Assembly: GCA_022565335.1 (NCBI GenBank)
Contig: JAIUMY010000008.1
Location: forward strand, 1 to 58,516
Direction: 5' to 3'
DNA: 58,516 nucleotides
DNA from: Opitutales bacterium
GTDB lineage: Bacteria > Verrucomicrobiota > Verrucomicrobiia > Opitutales > T3Sed10-336
Of the stretch, positions 30,138-39,560 are shown piece after piece. Both the position numbers and the translations under genes were made by a program. The notes under the pieces were generated by a model. The model was given only the letters and a program-made list of their open reading frames with translations. It did not search any database and was not told the DNA's origin. The first letter of the stretch is position 1. Each line of letters begins with the position of its first letter.

Positions 30138-31832
30138 ATGTCTCATCGGTTCGCTATTTTCATTTATCTCTTTACCGCTTTGTTTTTCGGTGCCTTTTTT
30201 GTTTTGCCGATTTGGGAAATTCTGCAAGGGGCTTTCTTCGATGCGGATGGAAGTTTTACCATTGCTTATGTGGTGGAGGTCTTTGCCAACCCCATTTACC
30301 TGGAAGGCTTGCGTAATGCTTTTTTCATGGCGGTTTTCAGTACTTTGCTGTCATTCCTCATCGCCATGCCCCTGGCCTTTTTGTCGGATCGGTTTATTTT
30401 TCCGGGAAAGACGCTTTTTGCTGCGTTAATCTTAGTCCCGATCATTCTTCCCCCGTTTGTCGGGGCGATTGGGGTGAAACAAATTCTGGGTCAATACGGG
30501 GCTTTAAATGTTCTTCTGACACACGTTGGCCTTTTGTCGGATGGAGCAACCATTGACTGGTTGGGCACGGGCCGCTTTTGGGGGGTGGTGATAATGAACG
30601 CGCTCCATCTTTACCCGATTTTTTATTTAAATCTGGTAGCTTCCCTGGCGAATGTTGATCCGGCGATGGAAGAGGCGGCGGAGAATTTGGGCTGCACAGG
30701 ATTTCGAAAGTTTTGGAAAGTAACTCTCCCTCTTATCCGGCCGGGCATTTTTGCAGGTGGGACAATCGTTTTCATTTGGTCTTTCACTGAACTCGGGGTT
30801 CCGCTCATTTTTGACTATACCCGTATTACTTCGGTGCAAATTTTTGATGGGATTAAGGATTTAAGCGGAAATCCTTTTCCATTTGCCCTGGTCTTTGTGA
30901 TGCTGGCGGCGGCGATTTTATTCTATGCTTTGGGGAAAGGGTTTTTCGGGCGGCATCATTATTCGATGATGGCCAAAGCCATTTCTTCCTCGGGCCCAAG
31001 AAAAATCGGCCCCTTAGCGGCATGGGGGTGTACTTTTGCTTTTGCCGCCGTAACCTTTATCGCGGTTTTACCGCACATGGGAGTTATTTTTATATCCCTT
31101 TCCGAGGATTGGTATCGAACGCTGGTGCCGGGCGAATGGACTCTGCGAAATTACGAAATCGCCCTGGCGCACCCATTGACGGTTTCATCCATTGGAAACA
31201 GCCTTAAGTACGCCAGCATTTCGGCCATCCTGGATGTGTTTCTCGGCATTTGTATAGCTTATGTGGTGGTACGAACGAAATTGCCGGGGCGCAACATTCT
31301 TGATGCCATGGCGATGTTGCCTTTGGCCGTACCGGGGCTGGTTATCGCATTTGGCTACCTCGCGATGACCCAGGAGGGGAAATTGTTCAATTTTCTGAAT
31401 CCGGTGGAGGACCCGACCGTTTTGTTAATTATTGCCTATGCCATCCGGCGGTTGCCCTACATGGTTCGAGCCGCGGCCGCCGGCTTTCAGCAAACCTCCG
31501 AGGTTTACGAAGAGGCCGCCCAAAACCTGGGGTGCCCTCCCCTGAAAGCCATGTTCAAGGTAACTCTGCCCTTAATCACAGCCAACATTATGGCCGGAGC
31601 TTTACTCTGTTTTGCCTTCGCGATGCTGGAGGTGTCCGACTCGTTGATATTGGCCCAACAGCAAATGTATTATCCGATCACCAAGGCGATCTATGAATTA
31701 TTTCAAGTTCTTGGAGATGGGCGCTTTATCGCCGCAGCGCTGGGAGTTTGGGCGATGGTATTTCTCGCCCTGACGATTTTTGCGACAAGCATTTTGCTAG
31801 GCAAGAAACTTGGTGCCATTTTCCGGGTCTGA
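30138..31832 (+). CDS. ABC transporter permease with two fused MetI domains (ferric/thiamine/2-AEP type)
   Basis: A 564-residue inner-membrane protein with about twelve helices. Two copies of the permease fold are fused; each has the EAA loop that touches the ATPase: EEAAENLGCTGFRKFWKVTLPLI in the first half (nt about 30670) and EEAAQNLGCPPLKAMFKVTLPL in the second. This duplicated layout is that of FbpB/ThiP-type importers of iron, thiamine or phosphonates. I chose ATG at 30138 (MSHRFAIFIYLFTALFFG); a longer frame to 29934 would overlap coaB's start and has no membrane-protein character. Neither an ATPase nor a binding protein gene is adjacent in the window, so it is an orphan here. Confidence 0.93.
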   Translation: MSHRFAIFIYLFTALFFGAFFVLPIWEILQGAFFDADGSFTIAYVVEVFANPIYLEGLRNAFFMAVFSTLLSFLIAMPLAFLSDRFIFPGKTLFAALILVPIILPPFVGAIGVKQILGQYGALNVLLTHVGLLSDGATIDWLGTGRFWGVVIMNALHLYPIFYLNLVASLANVDPAMEEAAENLGCTGFRKFWKVTLPLIRPGIFAGGTIVFIWSFTELGVPLIFDYTRITSVQIFDGIKDLSGNPFPFALVFVMLAAAILFYALGKGFFGRHHYSMMAKAISSSGPRKIGPLAAWGCTFAFAAVTFIAVLPHMGVIFISLSEDWYRTLVPGEWTLRNYEIALAHPLTVSSIGNSLKYASISAILDVFLGICIAYVVVRTKLPGRNILDAMAMLPLAVPGLVIAFGYLAMTQEGKLFNFLNPVEDPTVLLIIAYAIRRLPYMVRAAAAGFQQTSEVYEEAAQNLGCPPLKAMFKVTLPLITANIMAGALLCFAFAMLEVSDSLILAQQQMYYPITKAIYELFQVLGDGRFIAAALGVWAMVFLALTIFATSILLGKKLGAIFRV

Positions 31833-31838
31833 GTTCCC

Positions 31839-32027
31839 ATGGAAGATTTTTGTTCGGTCACTTGCCCCCATTGTTTTCAAGAAATTGAAATGGCCATTCC
31901 GGACCCCAGTTCTGCTGCTGGGGAGTTTGATTATGATTGTGAGGTTTGTTGCCGGGCAATAATCGTGCGATGGCAGCGGACCTCAGGAGGAGAAGTTTTC
32001 GCCGATGCGGAGCCCGCAGAAGCTTGA
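31839..32027 (+). CDS. CPXCG-motif cysteine-rich zinc-ribbon protein
   Basis: A 62-residue protein with Cys9-Pro-His-Cys12 and Cys34-Glu-Val-Cys37 (plus Cys38), the spacing of a small zinc ribbon. SVTCPHCFQEIEMAI and DYDCEVCCRAIIV match the CPXCG family, whose function is not known. It starts seven bases after the permease stop, so it is probably in the same transcript. The acidic tail (GEVFADAEPAEA) is common in the family. Confidence 0.85.
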   Translation: MEDFCSVTCPHCFQEIEMAIPDPSSAAGEFDYDCEVCCRAIIVRWQRTSGGEVFADAEPAEA

Positions 32028-32087
32028 AAAACCGATTTCTTTTTTTTAATCTGGCTAAAGAACGTCAACCTCAACCCCTCATCATTT

Positions 32088-32771
32088 ATGCAAATCACAT
32101 ACCTCGGACACTCTGCCCTGCAAATCGACAACGAAGAGCACACCCTTTTGGTAGACCCTTTTCTCAGCGGAAACGAAGCTTGCCCGGTTAAGCCGGAAGA
32201 AGTGCAGTGCGATTATATTTTGCTGACCCATGGGCATGACGATCACATTGGCGACACCGAACAGATCGCCAAGGCCAATGAGGCTACAATCGTGGCAAAT
32301 TTCGAAATTGCCGATTTTTTCGGCGGCAAAGGCTTGAAAACGCATGGTATGTATATCGGAGGGGCGTATGAGTTTCCGTTTGGGCGACTAAAATTCACGA
32401 TTGCCCACCATGGTTCCAGTTTGGGTACGGAGAATGGGCGTATCGCAATGGGGAATCCTGCGGGGCACCTACTGCAGATGAACGGCAAGGTCATCTACAA
32501 TGCCGGGGATACCGGACTTTTTCTCGACATGAAATTGATCGGGGAAATGAATCCCATTGACGTCGCGATTCTCCCGATTGGCGATAACTTTACCATGGGA
32601 GTGGAAGATGCCCTGAAGGCTCTGGAGTTTTTAAAGCCGAAAACGGTTATTCCGGTGCACTACAACACCTGGCCTTTGATTGAGGTGGATTCTGCTCATT
32701 TTGCCAAAGAGGCGGAAAAACTCGGGGTGCAGGCGGTGATTCTTCAGCCTGGCGACGATTTGGAGCTATAG
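32088..32771 (+). CDS. UPF0173-type metal-dependent hydrolase (metallo-beta-lactamase fold)
   Basis: 227-residue metallohydrolase. The metal motif THGHDDH (His48, His50, Asp52, His53) follows LLVDPFLSGNEACPVKPEEV; further ligands are AHHGSSLG and YNAGDTGLF, and the C-terminal PVHYNTWP with the QPGDDLEL end is typical of the UPF0173/YtkL group. Substrate unknown. ATG start, 60 bases after the CPXCG gene, same strand. Confidence 0.93.
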   Translation: MQITYLGHSALQIDNEEHTLLVDPFLSGNEACPVKPEEVQCDYILLTHGHDDHIGDTEQIAKANEATIVANFEIADFFGGKGLKTHGMYIGGAYEFPFGRLKFTIAHHGSSLGTENGRIAMGNPAGHLLQMNGKVIYNAGDTGLFLDMKLIGEMNPIDVAILPIGDNFTMGVEDALKALEFLKPKTVIPVHYNTWPLIEVDSAHFAKEAEKLGVQAVILQPGDDLEL

Positions 32772-33163
32772 GCTGATAGGCGATGGTTCAAGATTGGGGC
32801 AGTTGAGTTACACCAACATGAGGCAGGGGGCACTTGGAGTATTTTCGAGATTTTTCCCTTAGCACGCCTCACAGGGAAACGAAATCATGGCTCAAATCCA
32901 ATGCCACGGGAGCCGTGGTTCCGGCTCGTAACACTCCACAGCCTCAGGATTTTTGATCCGCAGCACTAAAAGACTTTTTTACAAGGTTTCTTCGCAAAAC
33001 AGAGGATGACCCCGGTTATTCGTGCCGCAAACAGCTTGAACTGCGGCAAGGGGTCGCCGAGGAGGAAAGTTTTCGGTCAAGTTTAAGAATGGCTTGAAGC
33101 CTCGGAGTCAAGAGTCTGTCCCTTAAATTTAAGCGTCAATATTTAAACGGTGAGGGATGCAGG
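32772..33163. other. Intergenic region (392 bp)
   Basis: It lies between two convergent genes. It contains a small perfect palindrome, CCACGG-GAG-CCGTGG (near 32908-32922), and near the right end CCCTTAAATTTAAGCGTCAAT, distantly like the repeats at 26348. No open frame with a known product, no T-run terminator and no tRNA are visible. Confidence 0.45.
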
Positions 33164-34000
33164 TTAGCCTGATTTGGCGGAGTCGGCGGCTCGGTAGAGG
33201 CGGTCTTCGGGGACGAATTCGGCGACATCGCGAATTTTTTGGGAGCTGACGTGGGTGGCGATTTCGTCGATGGCTTCCTGGGTGCTGATGACCCGGCAGT
33301 AGCGGTCGCGCAAGGTTTCGACGGTAAAGTTGTGTAGGTCGGGGGTCACGGTGGCACAGCTGTCTTCGATTAAGGAAACATGGAAGCCGAGGTCACAGGC
33401 TTCACGGATGGTGCTGGAAACGCATTCATTGGTGTAGACTCCGGTGACGAAGAGGGCGCTGACCCCGATATTTTTGAGAATGTAGTACAGATTCGTGGTG
33501 GGGAAAACGCCGCTGGAGGTTTTATTGATGATTATTTCATCCCCATGGGGAGCGACTTCGGGCAAAAATTCGGCCTCTTTGGAACCCGGGGCGGCATGTA
33601 GGCCCAAGCGCTTGTGGCCAGCCCCGCGGTCGCGCCCGTCCTTGGTCATGGATTGGATGCGGGTATGAATGACCTCAAGCTGGTGTTGGCGAAAGGTTTT
33701 TTGCAAACGGCTGACATTGGGAATCACCACTTCTTTCAGTCTTTTGAAATAATACTCCTGCGCTTCCAAGGGAACTCCTGATTTGTGAGCGTCGGAGAAA
33801 ACCCCGAAGCCAGGAGCGGCATCAAGGTATTGCATGTCGATGGTGAGCAAGGCGGCATCTCTGGCTTCCAGGCTTTTCAGGTGGAAAGGATTTTCCGCGA
33901 TGCTCTCGTGATAGGTCTCCTGGAGCGGATCCAGTTGGAAGTCTTGGCGGTTTTTGGCGGGGAAATTATCTTTCATGAAGTCATTAAAGGGAAAGGGCAT
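33164..34000 (-). CDS. Isochorismatase-family cysteine hydrolase
   Basis: With ATG at 34000 (MPFPFNDFMKDN; a TTG four codons upstream is possible) the product has 278 residues. The catalytic triad is Asp55 in ALLTIDMQ, Lys160 in INKTSSGVF and Cys193 in VTGVYTNECVSSTIRE, the standard set for isochorismatase-like amidohydrolases. About 45 extra residues precede the core, and the insert DGRDRGAGHKRLGLHAAPGS lies between the first and second motif. Likely substrate is an amide or N-carbamoyl compound; nothing more precise can be read. The gene lies 39 bases after the disulfide reductase on the same strand, so they may be co-transcribed. Confidence 0.9.
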   Translation of the reverse strand: MPFPFNDFMKDNFPAKNRQDFQLDPLQETYHESIAENPFHLKSLEARDAALLTIDMQYLDAAPGFGVFSDAHKSGVPLEAQEYYFKRLKEVVIPNVSRLQKTFRQHQLEVIHTRIQSMTKDGRDRGAGHKRLGLHAAPGSKEAEFLPEVAPHGDEIIINKTSSGVFPTTNLYYILKNIGVSALFVTGVYTNECVSSTIREACDLGFHVSLIEDSCATVTPDLHNFTVETLRDRYCRVISTQEAIDEIATHVSSQKIRDVAEFVPEDRLYRAADSAKSG

Positions 34001-34039
34001 GGTCGGGTTCAAGCAGGAATCCGACCAGACAGGATATCA

Positions 34040-35431
34040 TTATTGATCGAGGGCCTCCTGTAGGTCCTCCAGGGGGTAGGTCAGAATTTCGACCAGTGTC
34101 GGATGGTACCATGGGGCCCGAAGCAAATCATCCACGGTGGCTCTCAGGTGGAGTGCGGTAGAGAGGACATGGATCAACTCAGAGGCATCCTTTCCGACAA
34201 TCTCCGCACCGAGGATCCGGCGATCGGCGGGGGAAGCCAAAATTTTGACAAACCCATGCTTTATTTCCATGAGGATCGATTTTCCATGATCGTCAAAGGG
34301 ATACTCTGCGGCGACGTATTCCTCGCCGCGTTCTTTCAACTCACGTTCGAGCGCACCCACATAGGCGACCTGGGGATCAGTAAAGACAACTCCCATCAGG
34401 CAGCGATAATCCACCTCGTCGGTCTTTTTGCCAAGCGCGTGGCGGGCAGCCGTTTCCCCTTGTTGGATAGCAATGTGGACAATCTCGTGTTTTCCGATGC
34501 AATCGCCCGCAGCGTAAATATGGGGTTGGTTCGTTTGTTGGTAGCCATTTACCGGAATTTCTCCCCGGGTTCCGGTTTCGACGGAGGCCTTGGCAAGGTC
34601 CAAAGCTTGGGTTTTGGGGACGCGTCCCAAGGCGTTGAAAAGGTGGCGGGCCCGGCGTACGACTTTTTCCCCCTCATGCATGAAGGCCACTTGCATTTCC
34701 GAACCGAGGCATTTGATTTCCTCGATGCGGGTATTGGTGAACAACTCGATGCCCTCTTCGCGAAAAACCGTTTCGACGACTTGGGCGGCCTCCTCGGACA
34801 TTTCCTTTAAAATATGGGGGCTGCGCTGAATCTGGATGACTTTGCTTCCCGCACGGGCCAGAAATTGAGCCAATTCGCAGGCCACGACGCCGCCACCGAG
34901 GACGAGAACGGACTCGGGCAGAAAATCCAGGTCCAGGACATCGTCACTGGTCCAAACCGGCACCTTATCGAGGCCGGGGATGGGCGGAAACTGAACCTCA
35001 CTTCCCGTGGCGATGAGAAACTTTTGGCCGGTAATGCGGGCTCCATCCTCCAGCTCGACGGTATGGGTATCGGTAAAACGAGCCTTTTGGTTGAAGAGCG
35101 TAAAGCGTCCGGCGTGCAGGCCTTCGCGGCGGTAGGAGGCAAAATCGCCGATGATGGCCTTTTTGCGCTCCGCGAGCTTCTTCATATCGATGCGGGCCTG
35201 CGGAATATCCAAACCGAAGATCTTGCCCTTTTGGGCCAGGTGAAGCACTTCGGCCGAATAAATAAGCGTCTTGGAAGGCATGCACCCCCGGAGGATACAT
35301 AATCCACCTAATTCCTGGGCGCCATCAATGACAGCCACCCGGGCACCTTGAGAGGAGGCAAGATTGGCGGCGTTATAGCCTGCGCTCCCGCCACCGATGA
35401 CCACGAAGTCAAATTCATTTTCACGTTTCAT
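34040..35431 (-). CDS. FAD-dependent pyridine nucleotide-disulfide oxidoreductase (class I)
   Basis: 463-residue flavoprotein of the dihydrolipoamide dehydrogenase/mercuric reductase type. The FAD motif is GGGSAGYNAANLA, the redox pair Cys45/Cys50 lies in GLCILRGCMPSKT, NAD(P)H is bound by VLGGGVVACELAQFLA, and the second FAD motif is IYAAGDCIG. The C-terminal dimer domain ends WYHPTLVEIL, giving the His-Glu pair of the active site. It lacks any lipoyl or HMA domain and no dehydrogenase complex genes are near, so I do not name a substrate; a soluble transhydrogenase-like role is one option. ATG start. Confidence 0.92.
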   Translation of the reverse strand: MKRENEFDFVVIGGGSAGYNAANLASSQGARVAVIDGAQELGGLCILRGCMPSKTLIYSAEVLHLAQKGKIFGLDIPQARIDMKKLAERKKAIIGDFASYRREGLHAGRFTLFNQKARFTDTHTVELEDGARITGQKFLIATGSEVQFPPIPGLDKVPVWTSDDVLDLDFLPESVLVLGGGVVACELAQFLARAGSKVIQIQRSPHILKEMSEEAAQVVETVFREEGIELFTNTRIEEIKCLGSEMQVAFMHEGEKVVRRARHLFNALGRVPKTQALDLAKASVETGTRGEIPVNGYQQTNQPHIYAAGDCIGKHEIVHIAIQQGETAARHALGKKTDEVDYRCLMGVVFTDPQVAYVGALERELKERGEEYVAAEYPFDDHGKSILMEIKHGFVKILASPADRRILGAEIVGKDASELIHVLSTALHLRATVDDLLRAPWYHPTLVEILTYPLEDLQEALDQ

Positions 35432-35570
35432 AAGCCGACATATTCGCAGCTCCAGGAGAAAACGGCAACCCTAGGATGGTTTAAGGGACTTGCTACTAAA
35501 GATTTCTACGCACAGGTTTTTTTCGATTGGCATTGATTTGCCTGTAAATTTTTAGTTTTCTGGATAGTTG

Positions 35571-36779
35571 ATGGTTGCCAACAAAAAAAATATAATGGTT
35601 TTGCTTCCGCAATCGGAGGTCAATTATCGCATATTGCGGGGCATATCCAAGTTCATCGAAACCCATCGTGTACCGCTCTCGCTTTATTATAACGATAGAC
35701 CTTTTAGTAAAACGCTGTTACAAATTCTGGAATTCCATCCCCCTGCCGGCGTTATTGGCAATCTAGCCGATCCAGCAATGAGAAAGCCCCTGCTTGATCG
35801 GGACATTCCCGCGGTTAACATTTCCGGTTTGAAAGAGGACCTCCTCAAACAAGTGCCCACGGTCACGATGGATAACCAAAAGATCGGCTATATGGCGGCA
35901 AACTATTTAATTGATCACGGCTACGACCATCTTGTCAGTCTCTCTATTCCCACCTACTTTTCGGCTGAGCGGGAAAAAGGGTTTATTCTGAGGGCCCACG
36001 CACGGGGACGCCAAGTAACAGCACTTACCTGCGAGTCCCTGGCGATAAAAAGTCAAAAAATCGAAAACTGGCGCTATAACTTCTTTGATGAGGACAAGGT
36101 TAGAAATTATCTTGATCCCCTTCGCGGGAAAGCGGCTATTTTCTGCCATGATGATTTAAAATCCCAGTACATCGGCCGTTTGCTTGAGGAAATGGGCTAT
36201 CGGGTACCCTATGATTTCGCCATTCTTGGCTGTGATAATGAGGAGCGATTTTGTCATCTGGGAAGCGTTCCCCGCTCCTCCATTAATGTGAATGGAGATC
36301 TTATCGGCTATGAAGCAACGGCTCTCCTTTGGCAGATTTTGGATGGCTACGACCCCGGTCAATCGATCCATTTGATTCCCCCCAAAGGGGTTGTCGAAAG
36401 GGCTTCCTCAGATTGGGTAAAAATCGAGGACGAAGCGATCCGCAAGGCCGTAGACTTCATGCACCAAAACCTCCACCGGAAAATAAGCGTGACTCAAATT
36501 GCCAAAGCGGCAGGAGTGTCCCGGCGTATTTTGGAAATGCGGTTTAAAAGAGAGCTCGAGAATTCGGTCGCCCGAAAACTGAATGAATTTCGGATGGAAA
36601 AGGTCTCCCGTCTTCTTCGGGAAACCAAAATTCCCATTGGCCAGATTTCCCGCCTGACGGGTTTCAGCAGCTCACAGCGGCTGGCGACCGTCTTCCGGAA
36701 AGAAACGGGATTTACCTTATCGGACTATCGTAAACAAAAAAGCCGAAACCGCCGGGCCGCGGACCCCGAATTTGGGTAA
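35571..36779 (+). CDS. XylR-type AraC-family transcription regulator
   Basis: 402 residues from ATG at 35571 (a TTG one codon earlier is open). The N-terminal 270 residues are a LacI/periplasmic-binding-like sensor: ILRGISKFIE, GVIGNLADPAM, TVTMDNQKIGYMAANYLIDH and ILGCDNEERFCHLG are typical. Residues about 285-390 are the AraC double helix-turn-helix: KISVTQIAKAAGVSRRILEM and IPIGQISRLTGFSSSQRLAT, then FRKETGFTLSDYR. Such regulators bind a pentose or other sugar and switch on catabolic genes, but none is immediately adjacent; the flanking reductase gene is divergent and 139 bases away. Target unknown. Confidence 0.93.
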   Translation: MVANKKNIMVLLPQSEVNYRILRGISKFIETHRVPLSLYYNDRPFSKTLLQILEFHPPAGVIGNLADPAMRKPLLDRDIPAVNISGLKEDLLKQVPTVTMDNQKIGYMAANYLIDHGYDHLVSLSIPTYFSAEREKGFILRAHARGRQVTALTCESLAIKSQKIENWRYNFFDEDKVRNYLDPLRGKAAIFCHDDLKSQYIGRLLEEMGYRVPYDFAILGCDNEERFCHLGSVPRSSINVNGDLIGYEATALLWQILDGYDPGQSIHLIPPKGVVERASSDWVKIEDEAIRKAVDFMHQNLHRKISVTQIAKAAGVSRRILEMRFKRELENSVARKLNEFRMEKVSRLLRETKIPIGQISRLTGFSSSQRLATVFRKETGFTLSDYRKQKSRNRRAADPEFG

Positions 36780-36890
36780 TAGAGGAGAGTCTGCCGGAGG
36801 GTTCAACCGGAGAGGGTGAGCCTTCGTCCTTTACAGGTCCCGCCGGAGGGCGTATAACCCTTCATTTCGCCTCTAAAACGAATTTTACGC

Positions 36891-38225
36891 ATGAAACAAC
36901 GCTCTCTACTTCGAGAAGCCTCTATAAAAGGCAAATCGCTTCACACTGGTGACGAGGTAACCCTCACTCTCAAACCGGCTCCGGCCAACAGTGGACTGAT
37001 CTTTCGCCGCACCGACCTTTACGGCAAACCAGAAATCCGGCCGCAGATTGAGTTGGTCACGGACTTGGTCCGCAGCACCACCATTGCTTCCGGCTACACC
37101 AAGATTCACACTGTGGAGCATGTCCTCAGCGCCTTGCATGGATGTGGTATCGATAACGCGGTTATCGAGATGGATGCGAGTGAACCTCCGATTATGGATG
37201 GTTCGGCCGCCCCCTTTGTAAAACTCATCGAGGAGGCGGAACCGGTTGAATTGGATAAAGAGCGGGAATACTACGAAGTCACCGAACCCATCTCGGTCAC
37301 TCATGGGAACTCCTCGATCATCGCCCTACCCTGTGACCATTTGAAAATTTCCTGCACCTCGACCGATGACCGGGGAATCCATACGCAGCATCTGTCGCTT
37401 GATATTGACGCAGAAATCTACGCCAAGGAGCTGGCCCCGGCCCGGACTTTTACGATTTACGAGGAAATCGAGGAATTGATCAAGCTCGGGAAAATCCGCG
37501 GGGGAAGCCTCGAGAATGCGGTGGTCATCAAAGGGGATAAAATCCTGTCCAAGGAGCCCCTACGCTTTAAAGATGAGTTCGTTCGCCACAAAATGCTCGA
37601 TATTGTGGGCGATGTATTTTTGCTCGGGAAGCCCTTGAAAGCCCATATTATTGCGATGCGGCCGGGGCATAACATCAATTCGCAGCTGACCAAGGCCCTT
37701 TTTGAAAAGATGAGCGCCAAGGCCAAAAGCGCGAAAAAAACCCCGGCGCCCAAAACGGCTATCCCGTGGGCCAACGACAAACAAATCGACATAACCAAGA
37801 TTCTCAATACCCTCCCGCACCGATATCCATTCGTGATGATTGACCGGGTGGTGGATTTCCCGGACGACGAAAGCTTGGTGGCGATCAAGAATGTCACGAT
37901 CAATGAGCCTTATTTCACCGGCCATTTCCCGGGTCGCCCGGTCATGCCGGGAGTTTTGCAGGTTGAGGCGATGGCTCAGGCCTCCGGCCTTTTGATGCTT
38001 CGCAAGCTGGATAATGTTGCCAAGCTCGCTTACTTCATGAGCGCAGACAAGGTCAAGTTCCGCAAAGCGGTTGAGCCCGGCGATCAGTTGGTTATCGAAG
38101 TAAAACTTTTAAAAAGCCGAGGCAATAAAATCGGCCAAGCTTCCGCCAAAGCCAAAGTTGACGGAGAGGTAGTCTCTTCGGCCGAGCTGATGTTTATCAT
38201 TGCCGAAGCCGAGGAAAACGCCTGA
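36891..38225 (+). CDS. lpxC/fabZ: LpxC-FabZ fusion: UDP-3-O-acyl-GlcNAc deacetylase / 3-hydroxyacyl-ACP dehydratase
   Basis: Two enzymes in one 444-residue chain. LpxC (about 1-275), the committed step of lipid A synthesis, has zinc ligands His77 in [12 protein letters not shown] and His233/Asp237 in [11 protein letters not shown], and the catalytic His260 in [12 protein letters not shown] Lys/Ala/Pro linker (275-293) leads to FabZ (about 300-440), with [13 protein letters not shown], catalytic His345 in [11 protein letters not shown] and Glu359 in [10 protein letters not shown]. The fusion is known from Bacteroidetes and PVC bacteria and couples lipid A and fatty acid synthesis, which compete for the same acyl-ACP pool. 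ATG start; lpxA follows after 14 bases. Confidence 0.97.
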   Translation: MKQRSLLREASIKGKSLHTGDEVTLTLKPAPANSGLIFRRTDLYGKPEIRPQIELVTDLVRSTTIASGYTKIHTVEHVLSALHGCGIDNAVIEMDASEPPIMDGSAAPFVKLIEEAEPVELDKEREYYEVTEPISVTHGNSSIIALPCDHLKISCTSTDDRGIHTQHLSLDIDAEIYAKELAPARTFTIYEEIEELIKLGKIRGGSLENAVVIKGDKILSKEPLRFKDEFVRHKMLDIVGDVFLLGKPLKAHIIAMRPGHNINSQLTKALFEKMSAKAKSAKKTPAPKTAIPWANDKQIDITKILNTLPHRYPFVMIDRVVDFPDDESLVAIKNVTINEPYFTGHFPGRPVMPGVLQVEAMAQASGLLMLRKLDNVAKLAYFMSADKVKFRKAVEPGDQLVIEVKLLKSRGNKIGQASAKAKVDGEVVSSAELMFIIAEAEENA

Positions 38226-38239
38226 TTCTTACTTGATTC

Positions 38240-39028
38240 ATGAGCGACCGCATTCATCCCACGGCAATCATTGAGGAAGGGGCCCGTCTGCACGAAACGG
38301 TCACGGTCGGACCTTATGCCTTCGTCGGGGCCAAAGTCACCTTGGGTGCCCGTTGCGAAGTCGGACATCACGCCAGCATCATGGGAGCCACCACCATGGG
38401 CGTGGGAAACCGCATTTTCCCCTATGCCGCCGTCGGATTTCCCACCCAGGATTTAAAATTCAAGGGCGGAGAACCCCGTCTGGAGGTGGGCGAGAACAAT
38501 GTTTTTCGCGAGTTTTGTACGGTACATACCGCTACCGAGGCCGAACAGGCCACAATTATCGGCAACGAGAACCATTTGCTCGCCTACATTCATATTGCCC
38601 ACGACTGTATTCTGGGCAATCGCATTATCATGAGCAACAACGCCACATTGGCGGGTCACGTGACGGTCGAGGATGGTGTTGTGATGGGAGGCTATGCGGG
38701 CGTCCACCAATTTGTCCGCGTAGGGCGTTTGAGCATGCTCGGTGGAATGAGCAAAATCACCCAGGACGTACCGCCCTTTTTCATTGCCGATGGAAATCCC
38801 GCCGCAATGCGCGCGGTGAACACCGTCGGCCTCGAGCGGAACGGCTTCACCAAGGAGCAAGTTGATGCCGCCCGGAAAATGTATCGGATCATTTACCGCG
38901 AGAAACGTAACCGTCGCCAAGCCATTGAGTATTTACGGGATCTTCCCGAAGCCGGGGAGAATCCCTATGCTGCCATGATCACCTTTCTGGAAAAAGTTCA
39001 GCGGGGCATTGTACCCGGCTCTTCCTGA
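38240..39028 (+). CDS. lpxA: UDP-N-acetylglucosamine O-acyltransferase
   Basis: First reaction of lipid A synthesis, putting a 3-hydroxyacyl chain on UDP-GlcNAc. The 262 residues form a left-handed beta helix of hexapeptide repeats (IHPTAIIEEGARL, VTVGPYAFVGAKV, CEVGHHASIMG) with the catalytic-His segment HIAHDCILGN and the Gly-rich site (around MSNNATLAGHV), then the helical C-terminus (RNRRQAIEYLRDLP). Length equals that of E. coli LpxA (262). ATG start, 14 bases after lpxC-fabZ, 11 bases before hisI. Confidence 0.97.
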   Translation: MSDRIHPTAIIEEGARLHETVTVGPYAFVGAKVTLGARCEVGHHASIMGATTMGVGNRIFPYAAVGFPTQDLKFKGGEPRLEVGENNVFREFCTVHTATEAEQATIIGNENHLLAYIHIAHDCILGNRIIMSNNATLAGHVTVEDGVVMGGYAGVHQFVRVGRLSMLGGMSKITQDVPPFFIADGNPAAMRAVNTVGLERNGFTKEQVDAARKMYRIIYREKRNRRQAIEYLRDLPEAGENPYAAMITFLEKVQRGIVPGSS

Positions 39029-39039
39029 TTTTCTGCCCG

Positions 39040-39492
39040 ATGTCCGAATTCGATCTTCCCCCCGACGACAAAGAGGCCCTCGAATTGGGGCCCAAGTTAG
39101 CCCCACGATTTGACGCGGACGGGTTACTTCCCTGCATCGTGCAGGACCATCAAAGCGGGGAGATCCTGATGTTTGCCTGGATGAACGCGGAAGCCTTGAA
39201 GATGACCATGGAGCAAGGCAATGCGACCTTTTGGAGTCGTTCCCGCAAAAAGCTCTGGACCAAGGGAGAAAGCTCCGGAAGGTTTCTTGAAGTAAAAGAG
39301 ATTCGCATCGACTGCGACCAGGATGTGCTTCTGCTTAAGGTACAAACGACCTCGCCGGGAGTCTGTCACCAAGGGTTCCGCTCTTGCTTTTATCGCAAGG
39401 TCGAGGATGGCAAAACCCGGACCCTCACCTTTGCCATCAAGGAACGCGCCTTTGATCCCGAGAAGGTTTACCGCCCCAAGTTGGGGAAATAG
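39040..39492 (+). CDS. hisI: Phosphoribosyl-AMP cyclohydrolase
   Basis: Third step of histidine synthesis; opens the purine ring of PR-AMP. In 150 residues the metal motifs are complete: Asp91-Cys92-Asp93-x-Asp95 (IDCDQD) and Cys109-His110...Cys116 (PGVCHQGFRSCFYRK). VLMFAWMNAEAL-like sequence (LMFAWMNAEALKMTM) and TFWSRSRKKLWTKGESSG are typical. No HisE domain is fused. It is the last gene of lpxC-fabZ/lpxA/hisI (11-base gap), the only his gene in the window, so its placement with lipid A genes is a genomic oddity rather than a pathway operon. Confidence 0.96.
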   Translation: MSEFDLPPDDKEALELGPKLAPRFDADGLLPCIVQDHQSGEILMFAWMNAEALKMTMEQGNATFWSRSRKKLWTKGESSGRFLEVKEIRIDCDQDVLLLKVQTTSPGVCHQGFRSCFYRKVEDGKTRTLTFAIKERAFDPEKVYRPKLGK

Positions 39493-39560
39493 GCAAAAAA
39501 GACTCTAGGGCAAAGAAAAACCTCTTGCGCGCCTCAATCGACGGTCCGAAAATCGAACTC

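Noticed and set aside
36793..36850. Two copies of GCCGGAGGG upstream of lpxC as an operator
   Set aside because: Nine bases twice, without symmetry or known regulator; too little to call.
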